Shown here piece after piece: positions 1-9,248 of a stretch of DNA of 64,000 nt (position 1 is the first letter of the stretch; each line of letters starts with the position of its first letter). Position numbers and translations under genes: made by a program. This DNA is from Virgibacillus_F sp049310925 (lineage in GTDB: Bacteria > Bacillota > Bacilli > Bacillales > Amphibacillaceae). Where the stretch lies: assembly GCF_049310925.1 (NCBI RefSeq), contig NZ_JBMERP010000001.1:130373-194372 (forward strand). The letters run 5' to 3'. The notes under the pieces were generated by a model. The model was given only the letters and a program-made list of their open reading frames with translations, was not told the origin of the DNA and made no database searches.

Positions 1-1
1 T

Positions 2-814
2 AAACATGACGCATTATCCTTAGACGGAATTGGGTTTGGACTAGGTGATACATTTCCGTTCATCACCGAAAAAAGTCAAATCTCAGTGGTTGGAGAAATT
101 GGAATTAATGAATGGAATGGAAACAGAAAAGCGCAAATGGTAATAAAAGATTTACAAATAGAAGAACCGCAGCTTTTTGATCACCGTGGAAAAAAACAAA
201 TTGATATTATGCCATTTGTAGGTAACACGAATAACTATTTGGTTATAGGCAATGATGTTGAAAACCGTATTAAAGAGTGTCCAACTAATCTTGCCAATGA
301 AACATATAAATCAGACCATAGTAAAGTTGAAACCATTTTTTTGTTTGATTTACCAGATGACCTTGAAGATCTTAGTAAAACAGTACGGTTGGCACAGCCA
401 GAAAATATCCATGTATGCTTTTATTTGAGAGACAGTAACTATCTTAAATCATTGCCTACAAGAGCAGACTTTAAGCAATTTTATGGATTAATAAGTAAAC
501 GGGGGTATTTTGATATACGAAAAGATCTAGCTTCCCTTATGAAGGTACAGGAATGGTCTGAAGAAAGAATTAGATTTATGTTAAATGTGTTTTTTGAATT
601 GGAATTTGTTATTATAGAGAGTGGACTTGCTAAACCGAGTCCCAACCCGATAAAAAAAGAGTTGCAGGAATCAAAATTATATCAAAAACGAATTAAACAC
701 AGTGAAATTGAAAAGAAACTTTATTATTCGAATTATAATGATTTAAATCAATGGTTTCGGAGCTTAATAGAAGGTGTGGACATTCCCAAGGAGGAGCTTA
801 CCTATGGATTATAA
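2..814 (+). CDS. recJ: RecJ single-stranded-DNA exonuclease, C-terminal part (5' end outside window)
   Basis: The frame is open from base 2, so the gene enters from the left edge; only about 270 C-terminal residues are visible. The stretch around residues 23-40 (SVVGEIGINEWNGNRKAQ) matches the conserved C-terminal motif of the long Bacillus-type RecJ that follows the DHH/DHHA1 nuclease core. RecJ is a 5'-3' ssDNA exonuclease of recombination and mismatch/base-excision repair. The DHH catalytic motifs lie outside the window. The stop overlaps the start of apt by 11 nt, implying translational coupling, as in B. subtilis. An internal ATG at 86 is not a start, because homology continues upstream of it. 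Confidence 0.9.
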   Translation, partial: KHDALSLDGIGFGLGDTFPFITEKSQISVVGEIGINEWNGNRKAQMVIKDLQIEEPQLFDHRGKKQIDIMPFVGNTNNYLVIGNDVENRIKECPTNLANETYKSDHSKVETIFLFDLPDDLEDLSKTVRLAQPENIHVCFYLRDSNYLKSLPTRADFKQFYGLISKRGYFDIRKDLASLMKVQEWSEERIRFMLNVFFELEFVIIESGLAKPSPNPIKKELQESKLYQKRIKHSEIEKKLYYSNYNDLNQWFRSLIEGVDIPKEELTYGL

Positions 815-1316
815 GAAGTATATAAAAATAGTGGAAAACTGGCCGAAAGACGGTGTTCAATTTAAAGACATCACCCCTTTAATGGATAATGGTGTGGCAT
901 TTAAGTCAGCGGTTGATGAAATTGTAGAATTTGCAAAAGAAAAAGAGATAGATATAGTTGTGGGGCCTGAAGCAAGAGGATTTATAATTGGTTGCCCTGT
1001 ATCATATGCATTGGAAATCGGCTTCGCACCGGTGAGAAAAGAAGGAAAACTCCCACGTGAAGTAATTAAGGTAGATTATGGTCTAGAATACGGCAAAAAT
1101 GTTCTCACTATTCACAAAGACGCTATTAAACCGGGACAACGTGTGTTAATTACCGATGACCTGCTTGCAACAGGAGGAACTATTGAGGCTACCATAAAAC
1201 TAGTAGAAGATTTAGGTGGCATTGTAGTAGGCTGTGCATTTTTGATAGAGCTTACATATTTAGATGGACTTAGTAAATTAGATGGTTATGATGTATTAAC
1301 GTTGATGCGCTACTAA
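804..1316 (+). CDS. apt: Adenine phosphoribosyltransferase
   Basis: A 170-residue protein, the normal APRT length. It makes AMP from adenine and PRPP (purine salvage, cytosol). The PRPP-binding loop is visible as VLITDDLLATGGT near residue 119, and the GPEARGF motif near residue 62. The start is the ATG at 804, preceded by AAGGAGGA at 788-795; a longer frame from 774 would begin upstream of that site and only adds recJ-overlapping residues. It overlaps recJ by 11 nt, so the pair is probably one transcript. A hairpin at 1343-1374 could end it before relA. Confidence 0.95.
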   Translation: MDYKKYIKIVENWPKDGVQFKDITPLMDNGVAFKSAVDEIVEFAKEKEIDIVVGPEARGFIIGCPVSYALEIGFAPVRKEGKLPREVIKVDYGLEYGKNVLTIHKDAIKPGQRVLITDDLLATGGTIEATIKLVEDLGGIVVGCAFLIELTYLDGLSKLDGYDVLTLMRY

Positions 1317-1342
1317 CAACACAATTAAATTCATGATACAAT

Positions 1343-1374
1343 GGTCTGACGATACAACCATTATTCGTCAGGCC
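1343..1374 (+). terminator. Hairpin after apt, possible terminator
   Basis: GGTCTGACGA at 1343-1352 pairs with TCGTCAGGCC at 1365-1374 (one unpaired T in the left arm). It is followed by an AT-rich but not pure T tract, so it is a weak intrinsic-terminator candidate between apt and relA. Confidence 0.45.
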
Positions 1375-1618
1375 TATTATTTATACATCAAGCTTGATTG
1401 TCCTGTTCATGACAGGTAAGACCTTTACTTTTCTAATAAATAGGTTGCTATCTAAGGCATATTAGTAGATTATAGGTATATATTAAATATTTGTCCTATT
1501 TGATCGTGCTATTTTTATGATGAACTAATAATTATGTTAATGTGTTTTATATAAAATAAAGTTTTTCGAAGCTAAATTTTCAAGATTTATATTCCCTCAT
1601 TGAATTAAGGTGATCTAG
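1375..1618 (+). other. relA upstream region, no gene
   Basis: AT-rich intergenic DNA. No ORF with a ribosome binding site was found. Presumably it holds the relA promoter, but I could not pick a -35/-10 pair with good spacing. AAGGTGAT at 1607-1614 is the relA ribosome binding site. Confidence 0.5.
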
Positions 1619-3823
1619 ATGGCTAAAGATGATATTTTAACAAGTGAAGACGTAATTAAAAAAGCGCGTAGATATTTAACTGAGGAAGATGCAGCGTTTA
1701 TTCGGCGTGCATACGAATTTGCTGAAAAGGCTCATTCAAATCAGTTTCGAAAATCTGGTGAACCCTACATTATACATCCAGTTCAGGTTGCTGGTATTCT
1801 GGTTGAACTGGAAATGGATCCTGAAACAATTGCTGGTGGATTCCTACATGATGTGGTTGAAGACACAGATGTCACGTTGGAAGATTTAGAATCTAATTTC
1901 AATCGTGAAGTCGTTATGCTGGTTGATGGTGTTACGAAACTAGGTAAAATTAAATATAAATCAAAAGAGGCAATTCAAGCTGAAAATCATCGGAAAATGT
2001 TTGTAGCCATGGCTAAAGATATTCGTGTAATTTTAATTAAGCTTGCAGACCGGCTACATAATATGCGTACATTAAAACACCTTCCAGGAGAAAAACAACG
2101 GAGAATTTCAAATGAAACATTAGAAATTTTTGCACCATTGGCACACAGGTTAGGAATTTCTACCATAAAATGGGAATTGGAAGATACTGCACTAAGATAC
2201 TTAAACCCACAGCAATATTACCGTATCGTACAACTAATGAAACAAAAAAGAGATCAACGTGAAACGTATATAAAAGATGTAATGGATCAGGTTAATAAAC
2301 AGGTAGAAGAAGTAAATATTGATGCAGATATTTCTGGTAGACCCAAACATTTATACAGTATATACAGGAAGATGTCTAAACAGAATAAGCAATTCACTGA
2401 AATTTATGATTTGCTTGCAGTTCGGATAATTGTGGATAGTATTAAGGATTGCTACGCAGTGCTCGGAATTATTCATACCTGCTGGAAGCCAATGCCTGGC
2501 AGATTCAAGGATTATATTGCCATGCCAAAGCCAAATCTATACCAATCTCTGCACACTACTGTAATAGGTCCAAAAGGTGATCCTCTCGAGGTTCAAATAC
2601 GAACGAAAGAGATGCACGAGATTTCAGAGTACGGGATTGCTGCACATTGGGCGTATAAAGAAGGACGTCAGTTAAATAAAGACAAGAAATCCTTTGAAGA
2701 GAAGTTAACCTGGTTCAGGGAAATTTTAGAATGGCAAAATGAAACACATGACGCTGAAGAATTCATGGAATCTTTAAAGGTAGATCTGTTTTCCGATATG
2801 GTCTATGTGTTCACACCTAAAGGTGATGTAATTGAGTTACCATCTGGGTCAGTTCCACTCGATTTTGCTTACCGAATTCATACAGAAATCGGGAATAAAA
2901 CAATAGGAGCAAAAATCAACGGGAAGATGGAACCACTTGATTATCAGCTTAAAAATGGAGATATTATTGATGTTATGACTTCTAAGCATTCCTATGGTCC
3001 TTCTCAAGACTGGCTAAAGGTTACGCAAACATCACAAGCGAAAAACAAAATCAAACAGTTTTTTAAAAAACAAAGTCGCGAAGAAAACATTATTAAAGGA
3101 AAAGAATTGGTGGACAAGGAAATCCGTGCATTAGATATCGATCCTAAGGAAGCTTTAACACAGGATAATTTGCAACGTATCTACGAGAAATTCAATTTCA
3201 CTAACGAAGAAGATATGTATGCAGCAGTGGGTTATCAGGGTATTACTGCTGCATTAATTGCTACTCGACTCACAGATAAAATCCGCCAAACAAAATTGAA
3301 GGAACAGGATTTAGCTCAAACACTAGAAGATGTGAAAACTGATGTTAAGGCAAATAAAGCAAGTAAACGTGATTCAGGTGTTAGAGTTGAGGGAGTCGAC
3401 AATTTACTGGTTCGTCTTTCAAAATGCTGTAATCCAGTCCCTGGTGATGATATTGTTGGCTATATTACTAAAGGTCGTGGGGTATCTGTGCATAGAACAG
3501 ACTGCCCTAATGTTCAAACCGAGAACGCTAAACAACGATTTTTACATGTGGAATGGGAAACAAATCAAAGTGATAAAAAGCAACAGTACCATGTTGACTT
3601 GGAAATATCCGGTTATGACCGACGTGGACTACTAAATGAAGTTTTACAAGCTGTAAATGAAACTAAAACAAATATTACACAAGTAACAGGCCGTTCTGAT
3701 CGAAATAAAATGGCTGTTATAAATATAACTATTCTTATTCATGATACTAATCACTTAAGAAGAATAGTCGAACGGATCAAACAAATTAAAGAAGTTTATA
3801 CAGTATCTAGAACAGTGCAGTAA
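1619..3823 (+). CDS. relA: Bifunctional (p)ppGpp synthetase/hydrolase Rel
   Basis: A 734-residue long RSH protein, full length for the family. In order: an HD hydrolase domain with HDVVEDT at about residues 77-83 (hydrolase-competent, unlike E. coli RelA), the synthetase domain near residues 240-350 (GRPKHLYSIYRKM, then RFKDYIAMPKPNLYQSLHT), a TGS domain near 390-450 (VYVFTPKGDVIELP), a zinc-finger-like region with CCNPVPGDDIVG near 602, and a C-terminal ACT/RRM domain. It makes and destroys the stringent alarmone on the ribosome under amino-acid starvation. Its position between apt and dtd is the standard Bacillus order. Confidence 0.97.
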   Translation: MAKDDILTSEDVIKKARRYLTEEDAAFIRRAYEFAEKAHSNQFRKSGEPYIIHPVQVAGILVELEMDPETIAGGFLHDVVEDTDVTLEDLESNFNREVVMLVDGVTKLGKIKYKSKEAIQAENHRKMFVAMAKDIRVILIKLADRLHNMRTLKHLPGEKQRRISNETLEIFAPLAHRLGISTIKWELEDTALRYLNPQQYYRIVQLMKQKRDQRETYIKDVMDQVNKQVEEVNIDADISGRPKHLYSIYRKMSKQNKQFTEIYDLLAVRIIVDSIKDCYAVLGIIHTCWKPMPGRFKDYIAMPKPNLYQSLHTTVIGPKGDPLEVQIRTKEMHEISEYGIAAHWAYKEGRQLNKDKKSFEEKLTWFREILEWQNETHDAEEFMESLKVDLFSDMVYVFTPKGDVIELPSGSVPLDFAYRIHTEIGNKTIGAKINGKMEPLDYQLKNGDIIDVMTSKHSYGPSQDWLKVTQTSQAKNKIKQFFKKQSREENIIKGKELVDKEIRALDIDPKEALTQDNLQRIYEKFNFTNEEDMYAAVGYQGITAALIATRLTDKIRQTKLKEQDLAQTLEDVKTDVKANKASKRDSGVRVEGVDNLLVRLSKCCNPVPGDDIVGYITKGRGVSVHRTDCPNVQTENAKQRFLHVEWETNQSDKKQQYHVDLEISGYDRRGLLNEVLQAVNETKTNITQVTGRSDRNKMAVINITILIHDTNHLRRIVERIKQIKEVYTVSRTVQ

Positions 3824-3852
3824 CGGTATTAGTCTGAAAAGGAGTTATACTA

Positions 3853-4299
3853 ATGAGAGCAGTTATCCAACGCGCTGTCAATGCTAGTGTAACTGTTGAC
3901 GGTGAGGCAATAGGAAAAATTGACAATGGGCTAGTTTTGCTATTGGGTGTTACACATGAAGATACAATTGACGATGTAAACTTTATTGTTAATAAAATAG
4001 TGAATCTCCGAATATTTGAGGATTCAAACGAAAAAATGAATCTGTCACTAAAAGATGTCAATGGGGAAGTATTATCTATATCTCAATTTACTTTATATGC
4101 AAGCACACAAAAGGGAAGACGTCCCAGTTTTACAGACGCAGCTAAAGCTGAGCATGCTGATAAGATGTACAAGGCTGCTAATCAATTAATTAGAGAAAAT
4201 GGTGTTACAGTTGAGACAGGTAGGTTTGGGGAAATGATGAATGTTCAACTTACCAATGTTGGGCCAGCTACATTTATTCTAGATAGTAACGACAAATGA
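3853..4299 (+). CDS. dtd: D-aminoacyl-tRNA deacylase
   Basis: A 148-residue Dtd with the family starts and motifs MRAVIQRAVNASVTVD, SISQFTLYA (near residue 76) and the C-terminal MNVQLTNVGPATFILDS carrying the Gly-cisPro-like NVGPAT signature. It hydrolyses D-aminoacyl (and mischarged glycyl) tRNAs. It starts 30 bp after relA with AAAAGGAGT upstream, so it is likely cotranscribed, and it ends at a strong bidirectional terminator. Confidence 0.95.
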   Translation: MRAVIQRAVNASVTVDGEAIGKIDNGLVLLLGVTHEDTIDDVNFIVNKIVNLRIFEDSNEKMNLSLKDVNGEVLSISQFTLYASTQKGRRPSFTDAAKAEHADKMYKAANQLIRENGVTVETGRFGEMMNVQLTNVGPATFILDSNDK

Positions 4300-4300
4300 A

Positions 4301-4341
4301 AAAGGGATCCATTCGTCTTAAACGAATGGATCCCTTTTTTT
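4301..4341. terminator. Bidirectional terminator between dtd and the amidase gene
   Basis: A perfect 16-bp stem (4301-4316 with 4322-4337) has a 5-nt loop and a T run on the plus strand. An A run precedes the left arm, so it also works on the minus strand. It serves the convergent dtd (+) and amidase (-) genes. Confidence 0.9.
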
Positions 4342-4348
4342 CACCAAC

Positions 4349-5410
4349 CTATTTATTTGCAAAGTATTTAAGCAATCCATTAACCATTCCCTGAACCAGT
4401 TTTTTCTGATAGGCGTCAGTTTGAAGAAGCTGTTCTTTTTCTTTGTTGGATAAAAACCCAAGTTCTACTAAGATAGCAGGCTTAAATGTTTGTCTGATAA
4501 CAAAGTAGTCCCCAAACGTGAATTTACGGTCATTAGCGTTTGTTTCTTTAATTAATTCTTTTTGAACGTAAGCTGCAAGTTCTTTATTTTGATCGTGATA
4601 ATAATAGGTTCCAATACCTGTTACATTCGGTAATTCAGGTGTACTGTTATAGTGAATACTAATGAATGCATCAGTTCCAGCAATGTTTGCATAACTTGAT
4701 CGACTACCTAAAGAAATAAATTCATCTTCTGGCCGAGTTAAAATAACGTTTGCTCCCAAAACAGTCAATTCCTGCTTTAACTCCAATGAAGTTCTGTACG
4801 TATAATTCTTTTCGTAGGTCCCACTTACTCCAATTGCTCCAACGTCTCGACCACCATGCCCTGCATCAATTACAATGGTCTTATTTTCAATGCCTGATGA
4901 AGTAGTTTCGGTTTCATCTTGTATGAATTGTTTTTTTAAGAAGCCTTGCAAATCTTTGTTTTTCACTTCGTACCATTCTTCTGTTTCACCTAAAACTTCA
5001 AAGGTAGTCCCTTTATCAGCGTAACCAGTAATTTCGTATTGTGTCGCTGGTCCACTTCTAAGGTGCGTATTATCATAGGACAGAATTACCTGGTCTATTG
5101 TTGGTTTGTTGGTTGAAACTTCTATTTTATCAGCTGAAGCACCACCTTCACGAATTGAAATGTAGTCTGTAACCACCCAACCAGTCGTTGAATCCAATTG
5201 TATTTCAACCCAATTATTTTTCTGCTGCAGGATTGTGTATGTTTCATTTGCATGAACTTCCATAATTTCCTCATAACTTTCACCTGGGCCGTTTCTAACA
5301 TTTAAAACTTCCGTATTAATAACAGCTTCTTTTGCTTTGACTGGGCTGGTCATTGCAGTTAAAACTAAAAGTAAACTTATGCAAAGACCTAACAATTTAA
5401 ACCTGCGCAA
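4349..5410 (-). CDS. Secreted N-acetylmuramoyl-L-alanine amidase with two SH3b domains (YrvJ-like)
   Basis: A 353-residue exported cell-wall hydrolase. It has a signal peptide at residues 1-26 (charged MRRFK, a hydrophobic core, then a cleavage-like VKA), two bacterial SH3 domains (about 30-87 and 105-165; NVRNGPGESY and LRSGPATQYEI), then an Amidase_3 zinc domain from about 178. Zinc and catalytic features visible are VIDAGHGG, the HYN motif near 251 and a Glu in LVELGFLSN. The start is TTG at 5410, with AGGGGGAAA about 8 nt upstream. The same place between dtd and hisS holds yrvJ in B. subtilis, which has more SH3 repeats; this is a shorter version. Confidence 0.88.
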   Translation of the reverse strand: MRRFKLLGLCISLLLVLTAMTSPVKAKEAVINTEVLNVRNGPGESYEEIMEVHANETYTILQQKNNWVEIQLDSTTGWVVTDYISIREGGASADKIEVSTNKPTIDQVILSYDNTHLRSGPATQYEITGYADKGTTFEVLGETEEWYEVKNKDLQGFLKKQFIQDETETTSSGIENKTIVIDAGHGGRDVGAIGVSGTYEKNYTYRTSLELKQELTVLGANVILTRPEDEFISLGSRSSYANIAGTDAFISIHYNSTPELPNVTGIGTYYYHDQNKELAAYVQKELIKETNANDRKFTFGDYFVIRQTFKPAILVELGFLSNKEKEQLLQTDAYQKKLVQGMVNGLLKYFANK

Positions 5411-5516
5411 ATCTATTTCCCCCTAAATGATAGTAAAACAAATATGTATCTTTCTTTATTTTAATAGAAATAATGTAATTAGGCAAAGATAGGTTTATAC
5501 TGGAGGTAATAAAAAA

Positions 5517-5690
5517 ATGAGAATGAGTGAAATGCAACGAAAAACTTCAACAAATAAAGACATACATGACGTTAATTTTCATCGATTTATGGAACTGCAT
5601 GATCATACAAACCATATGGAAATGGCTATGGAATTAGGAATAACTTTAGGTGAAGTGAATCAGCTAAAGAAAAAAGTAAATCGTACTTGA
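5517..5690 (+). CDS. Small hypothetical protein (57 aa), possibly YrzK-like
   Basis: A 57-codon ORF with a clear ribosome binding site (TGGAGGT at 5501-5507). The product begins MRMSEMQRKTS and is His/Met rich in the middle (FHRFMELHDHTNHMEMAMELG), ending with a helix-like GEVNQLKKKV tail that resembles the end of a helix-turn-helix. I do not recognise a function. A small ORF occupies the same place between yrvJ and hisS in B. subtilis; identity with it (yrzK) is from memory and unproven. Confidence 0.6.
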   Translation: MRMSEMQRKTSTNKDIHDVNFHRFMELHDHTNHMEMAMELGITLGEVNQLKKKVNRT

Positions 5691-5758
5691 CATTGTAATC
5701 GGATGCTATTATGATTATAATCATTCTATCATAAATAATGAACCGTTTGAGGGAAAAA

Positions 5759-5988
5759 GTAGTTAAGTGAATAGTTGGTCAGAGAGAAAATGTCGCGAGG
5801 CTGAAAACATTTTTACAATACTAACTTAATGAAAGACATTCCTTAGGATCTTAATTGAAAAATATTTTAGGTTAAGACGTTTTGCAGGCGTTAACTGTGA
5901 AGAGTGGGTGTAACTGTACACCAACTAGGGTGGCAACGCGGGTAACTCTCGTCCCTTTTTTATATTGGGATGGGAGTTTTTTTGTATT
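5759..5988 (+). promoter_or_regulatory. T-box leader of hisS-aspS, apparently tRNA-Asp specific
   Basis: Basal Stem I pairs AGTTAAG (5761-5767) with CTTAATT (5850-5856). AGAGAGA at about 5781 and GGCTGAAA at about 5799 fit the AG- and GNUG-like boxes. On the 3' side of Stem I, GAAAGACA places codon GAC (Asp) at 5835-5837; an overlapping CAT (His) is at 5837-5839. The T-box AGGGTGGCAACGCG is at 5927-5940. The terminator arms are 5944-5955 and 5967-5978, followed by seven T. TGGC would pair with a G73 discriminator, as in tRNA-Asp, not C73 of tRNA-His. Uncharged tRNA would favour antitermination. Confidence 0.92.
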
Positions 5989-6073
5989 GATAAAGAAAAG
6001 AATGCCGATCTATGGTAATACTAGAAATAGTTTTATCTTCAATTTTACATATGAAGTCAAAAGGAGAGATAAC

Positions 6074-7363
6074 ATGAACATAAAAGCACCACGCGGAACG
6101 GTAGATGTTTTACCTGAAACGGCGCAAAAGTGGCAGTATATAGAAAGTGTTTTAAAATCTGTATGTGAAAGATTTAACTTTAGTGAGATTCGGACCCCTT
6201 TATTTGAGCACACGGAATTGTTTCAACGGGGTGTTGGCGACTCAACAGATATCGTTCAAAAGGAAATGTATACATTTGAAGATCGTGGTGGCAGAAGCTT
6301 AACTTTACGCCCGGAAGGAACTGCATCTGTTGTAAGAGCTTTTGTAGAAAATAAATTGTTTGGTTCGCCAATACAACCCGTAAAACTGTTTTATTTTGGT
6401 CAAATGTTCAGGTATGAACGTCCACAAAAAGGTAGAATGCGTCAATTAAATCAATTTGGTGTTGAGGTTATGGGCAGCGCAGACCCCGCGGTCGATGCTG
6501 AGGTAATTGATTTGGCTATGACATGCTATAAGCAACTGGGGCTAAAATCATTAAAACTTGTTATTAACAGCCTGGGAGATACGGAGAGTAGAATAGCGTA
6601 TCGTGAAGCATTGATACAAAACTTCTCGCCACATAAAGAAGAATTATGCGAGGATTGTCAAACCCGTCTGACTCAAAATCCACTACGCATATTGGATTGT
6701 AAAAAGGATAGTGATCACCCCGCAATGGGGACAGCGCCATCTATGGTTGATTATTTAAACGAGGAATCAAGCGATTATTTTGAAAAGGTTAAGAAATACT
6801 TAGACGTAATGGACATTTCATATACTGTGGATAAAAATCTTGTACGTGGGTTAGATTATTATAACCATACAGCATTTGAGATTATGAGTGAGGCTGAAGG
6901 GTTTGGCTCTATCACTACACTGGCTGGAGGCGGTCGGTATAATGGTTTAGTAGAAGACTTAGGGGGACCTGACACACCTGGAATTGGGTTTGGAATGGGA
7001 ATTGAAAGACTTCTAATGGCTCTTGAAGCTGAAAAATTAACTGTACCGGTAGATGATGAGTTAGATTGTTTCTTTGTTGCCTTTGGTGAAAAAGCAGAAG
7101 CAGAATCTGTTCGTCTTGTACATGTCTTGCGTGAAAATGGTGTCCAGGTCGACCGTGATTATCAGGGACGCAAAATGAAAGGACAATTTAAAGCTGCAGA
7201 TCGTGTTAACGCAAGGTTTGTTCTTGTTTTGGGTGACCAGGAAATAGAAAACAACGTAATTAATGTAAAAGATATGAAAAGTGGCGATCAGAAAGAGGTA
7301 GCTCTATCAGATATCGTATCTTATATGAAAACTATAACACTAGGTAAGGGTGGCAGATCATAA
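6074..7363 (+). CDS. hisS: Histidyl-tRNA synthetase
   Basis: A 429-residue class II synthetase. The start is the ATG at 6074, preceded by AAAGGAGAGA; the open frame running upstream to 5882 lies inside the T-box and is not coding. Motif 2 is seen as FYFGQMFRYERPQKGRMRQLNQFG (two halves either side of residue 115), the histidine A motifs as LVRGLDYYN (about 258) and AGGGRYNGLV, and motif 3 as GIGFGMGIERLLMALE near 302. A C-terminal anticodon-binding domain follows. The stop overlaps the aspS start by one base (TAATG), so the two are an operon under the T-box. Confidence 0.97.
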   Translation: MNIKAPRGTVDVLPETAQKWQYIESVLKSVCERFNFSEIRTPLFEHTELFQRGVGDSTDIVQKEMYTFEDRGGRSLTLRPEGTASVVRAFVENKLFGSPIQPVKLFYFGQMFRYERPQKGRMRQLNQFGVEVMGSADPAVDAEVIDLAMTCYKQLGLKSLKLVINSLGDTESRIAYREALIQNFSPHKEELCEDCQTRLTQNPLRILDCKKDSDHPAMGTAPSMVDYLNEESSDYFEKVKKYLDVMDISYTVDKNLVRGLDYYNHTAFEIMSEAEGFGSITTLAGGGRYNGLVEDLGGPDTPGIGFGMGIERLLMALEAEKLTVPVDDELDCFFVAFGEKAEAESVRLVHVLRENGVQVDRDYQGRKMKGQFKAADRVNARFVLVLGDQEIENNVINVKDMKSGDQKEVALSDIVSYMKTITLGKGGRS

Positions 7364-9138
7364 TGGGAAAAGTTACACGAAGTTTAGCTGGATCACTGGG
7401 TTCAGATCATATTGACCAGGAGGTACTTCTTAAGGGATGGGTACAAAAAAGACGTGATTTAGGCGGACTTATTTTTATTGACTTACGTGATAAATCTGGT
7501 GTTGTTCAAATTGTTTTTAACCCAACGATTTCTGAAGAGGCATTAACCATTGCTGAATCAGTTCGGAGTGAATATGTTGTTGAAGTAAAAGGCCAGGTAG
7601 TAAAACGTGACAAGTCAACAGTAAATGAGCTGATGACAACGGGAGAAATAGAGGTAGTTGTTCAGTCACTGGAAATACTAAATAAATCAAAGAACCCTCC
7701 ATTTCTAATCCAGGACGAGACTGATGTTGCTGAGGAATTGCGTTTGAAATATCGGTATTTGGATTTGCGGAGAAGTTCCTTGCAGGAAACATTTAAATTA
7801 CGTCATCGTACAACCCAAGTTATACGAAACTACTTAAATGACCATGAATTTTTAGAAATGGAGACACCAATCCTAACAAAGAGCACTCCAGAGGGAGCTC
7901 GAGATTACCTGGTTCCAAGTCGTGTCCACGCTGGTGAATTTTATGCTTTGCCACAGTCACCACAGCTCTTTAAACAGCTGATTATGGTGTCCGGATTTGA
8001 GAAATACTATCAAATTGCCCGTTGTTTCCGAGATGAAGACTTACGTGCAGACCGGCAGCCTGAATTCACACAAATTGATATAGAGACGTCGTTCATGTCA
8101 AGTGATGAAATCATGGAAATGACTGAGAAGATGATGCAAAAAGTTATGATGGAAGTGAAAGGACTTGAGCTTTCTCTACCATTACCAAGAATTAAATACC
8201 AGGATGCAATGGATCGCTATGGTTCAGATAAACCGGATACACGCTTTGAAATGGAACTTGTTCATGTCTCTGATGATGTGAAGGATTCTTCGTTTAAAGT
8301 ATTTCAGAATGCGGTTAGCACGGGAGGAAAAGTTGCATTACTAAATGCAAAAAATCAAGCATCAAGTTATTCAAGGAAAGATATTGACAAATTAACAGAG
8401 TTTGTCAAGGTTTACGGAGCAAAGGGTTTAGCTTGGTTAAAGGTTGAAGAAGGTGACTTGAAAGGGCCTATTTCAAAGTTTCTATCTGCTGAGGAAGTAA
8501 AGGCTATACGTAATAAATCAGACGCTGTCGATGGTGATTTACTACTCTTTGTAGCTGATAAGTCTTCTGTCGTCTATGATAGTCTAGGTGCGTTGCGATT
8601 GAAATTAGGAAAAGAAATGAATGTAATTGATGAAAATAAATTTAATTATTTATGGGTTACAGACTGGCCATTGTTGGAATATGATGAGGACGGTGAAAGA
8701 TATCATGCTGCACACCATCCATTCACCATGCCGATGGATGAGGATGTCAGCAAACTGTCAACTGACCCTGGAAATGTACGTGCTAAGGCATACGACCTAG
8801 TGTTAAACGGTTATGAGCTTGGTGGCGGTTCTCTCCGTATTTACCAACGCGCCCAACAAGATAAAATGTTTGAAATACTTGGCTTTTCTCCTGAAGAGGC
8901 ACAGGAACAGTTTGGCTTTTTATTAGAAGCGTTAGAATATGGTGCCCCGCCACATGGTGGAATTGCACTCGGATTGGATAGAATCATTATGCTGTTAGCT
9001 GGCCGTTCCAACCTTCGTGACACTATTTTGTTTCCGAAAACAACATCTGCTTCGGATCTGTTGACGGATGCTCCTAGTGAAGTAGCAAGCAATCAGTTAG
9101 ATGAATTATCTATTCAGTTAAACAAAAAAAATGATTAA
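7363..9138 (+). CDS. aspS: Aspartyl-tRNA synthetase
   Basis: A 591-residue bacterial-type class IIb AspRS. It has an N-terminal OB anticodon-binding domain (GWVQKRRDLGGLIFIDLRD near 25), class II motif 2 (YQIARCFRDEDLRADRQPEF around 215), the bacterial GAD insertion (about 290-410) and motif 3 (GGIALGLDRIIMLLAG near 530). It charges tRNA-Asp; Bacillus relatives lacking a separate AsnRS step can make it relevant to Asn-tRNA too, but that cannot be judged here. It is translationally coupled to hisS. The gene is followed by the 6S RNA unit. Confidence 0.97.
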   Translation: MGKVTRSLAGSLGSDHIDQEVLLKGWVQKRRDLGGLIFIDLRDKSGVVQIVFNPTISEEALTIAESVRSEYVVEVKGQVVKRDKSTVNELMTTGEIEVVVQSLEILNKSKNPPFLIQDETDVAEELRLKYRYLDLRRSSLQETFKLRHRTTQVIRNYLNDHEFLEMETPILTKSTPEGARDYLVPSRVHAGEFYALPQSPQLFKQLIMVSGFEKYYQIARCFRDEDLRADRQPEFTQIDIETSFMSSDEIMEMTEKMMQKVMMEVKGLELSLPLPRIKYQDAMDRYGSDKPDTRFEMELVHVSDDVKDSSFKVFQNAVSTGGKVALLNAKNQASSYSRKDIDKLTEFVKVYGAKGLAWLKVEEGDLKGPISKFLSAEEVKAIRNKSDAVDGDLLLFVADKSSVVYDSLGALRLKLGKEMNVIDENKFNYLWVTDWPLLEYDEDGERYHAAHHPFTMPMDEDVSKLSTDPGNVRAKAYDLVLNGYELGGGSLRIYQRAQQDKMFEILGFSPEEAQEQFGFLLEALEYGAPPHGGIALGLDRIIMLLAGRSNLRDTILFPKTTSASDLLTDAPSEVASNQLDELSIQLNKKND

Positions 9139-9196
9139 AAAATGGAAATGTAACGTTTTTGTAATGAATGTAATCGAATTTTCACAATAATCAATA

Positions 9197-9225
9197 TTGA
9201 TTAAAAGGATTTCTTGTGATAAGAT
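9197..9225 (+). promoter_or_regulatory. Promoter of the 6S RNA gene
   Basis: TTGATT at 9197-9202, a 17-nt spacer and TAAGAT at 9220-9225. Transcription would start near 9232, slightly upstream of the presumed mature 6S 5' end near 9249, consistent with a short processed leader as known for B. subtilis 6S-1. Confidence 0.6.
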
Positions 9226-9248
9226 TATCTTACATGAAAGAGGGCATG

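Noticed and set aside
3807..4061. Minus-strand ORF overlapping dtd
   Set aside because: It is a shadow of dtd with no homology-like features.
5882..6073. Open frame giving hisS a 64-residue N-terminal extension
   Set aside because: It is the antiterminator and terminator part of the T-box; ATG 6074 has the ribosome binding site and the family-typical start.
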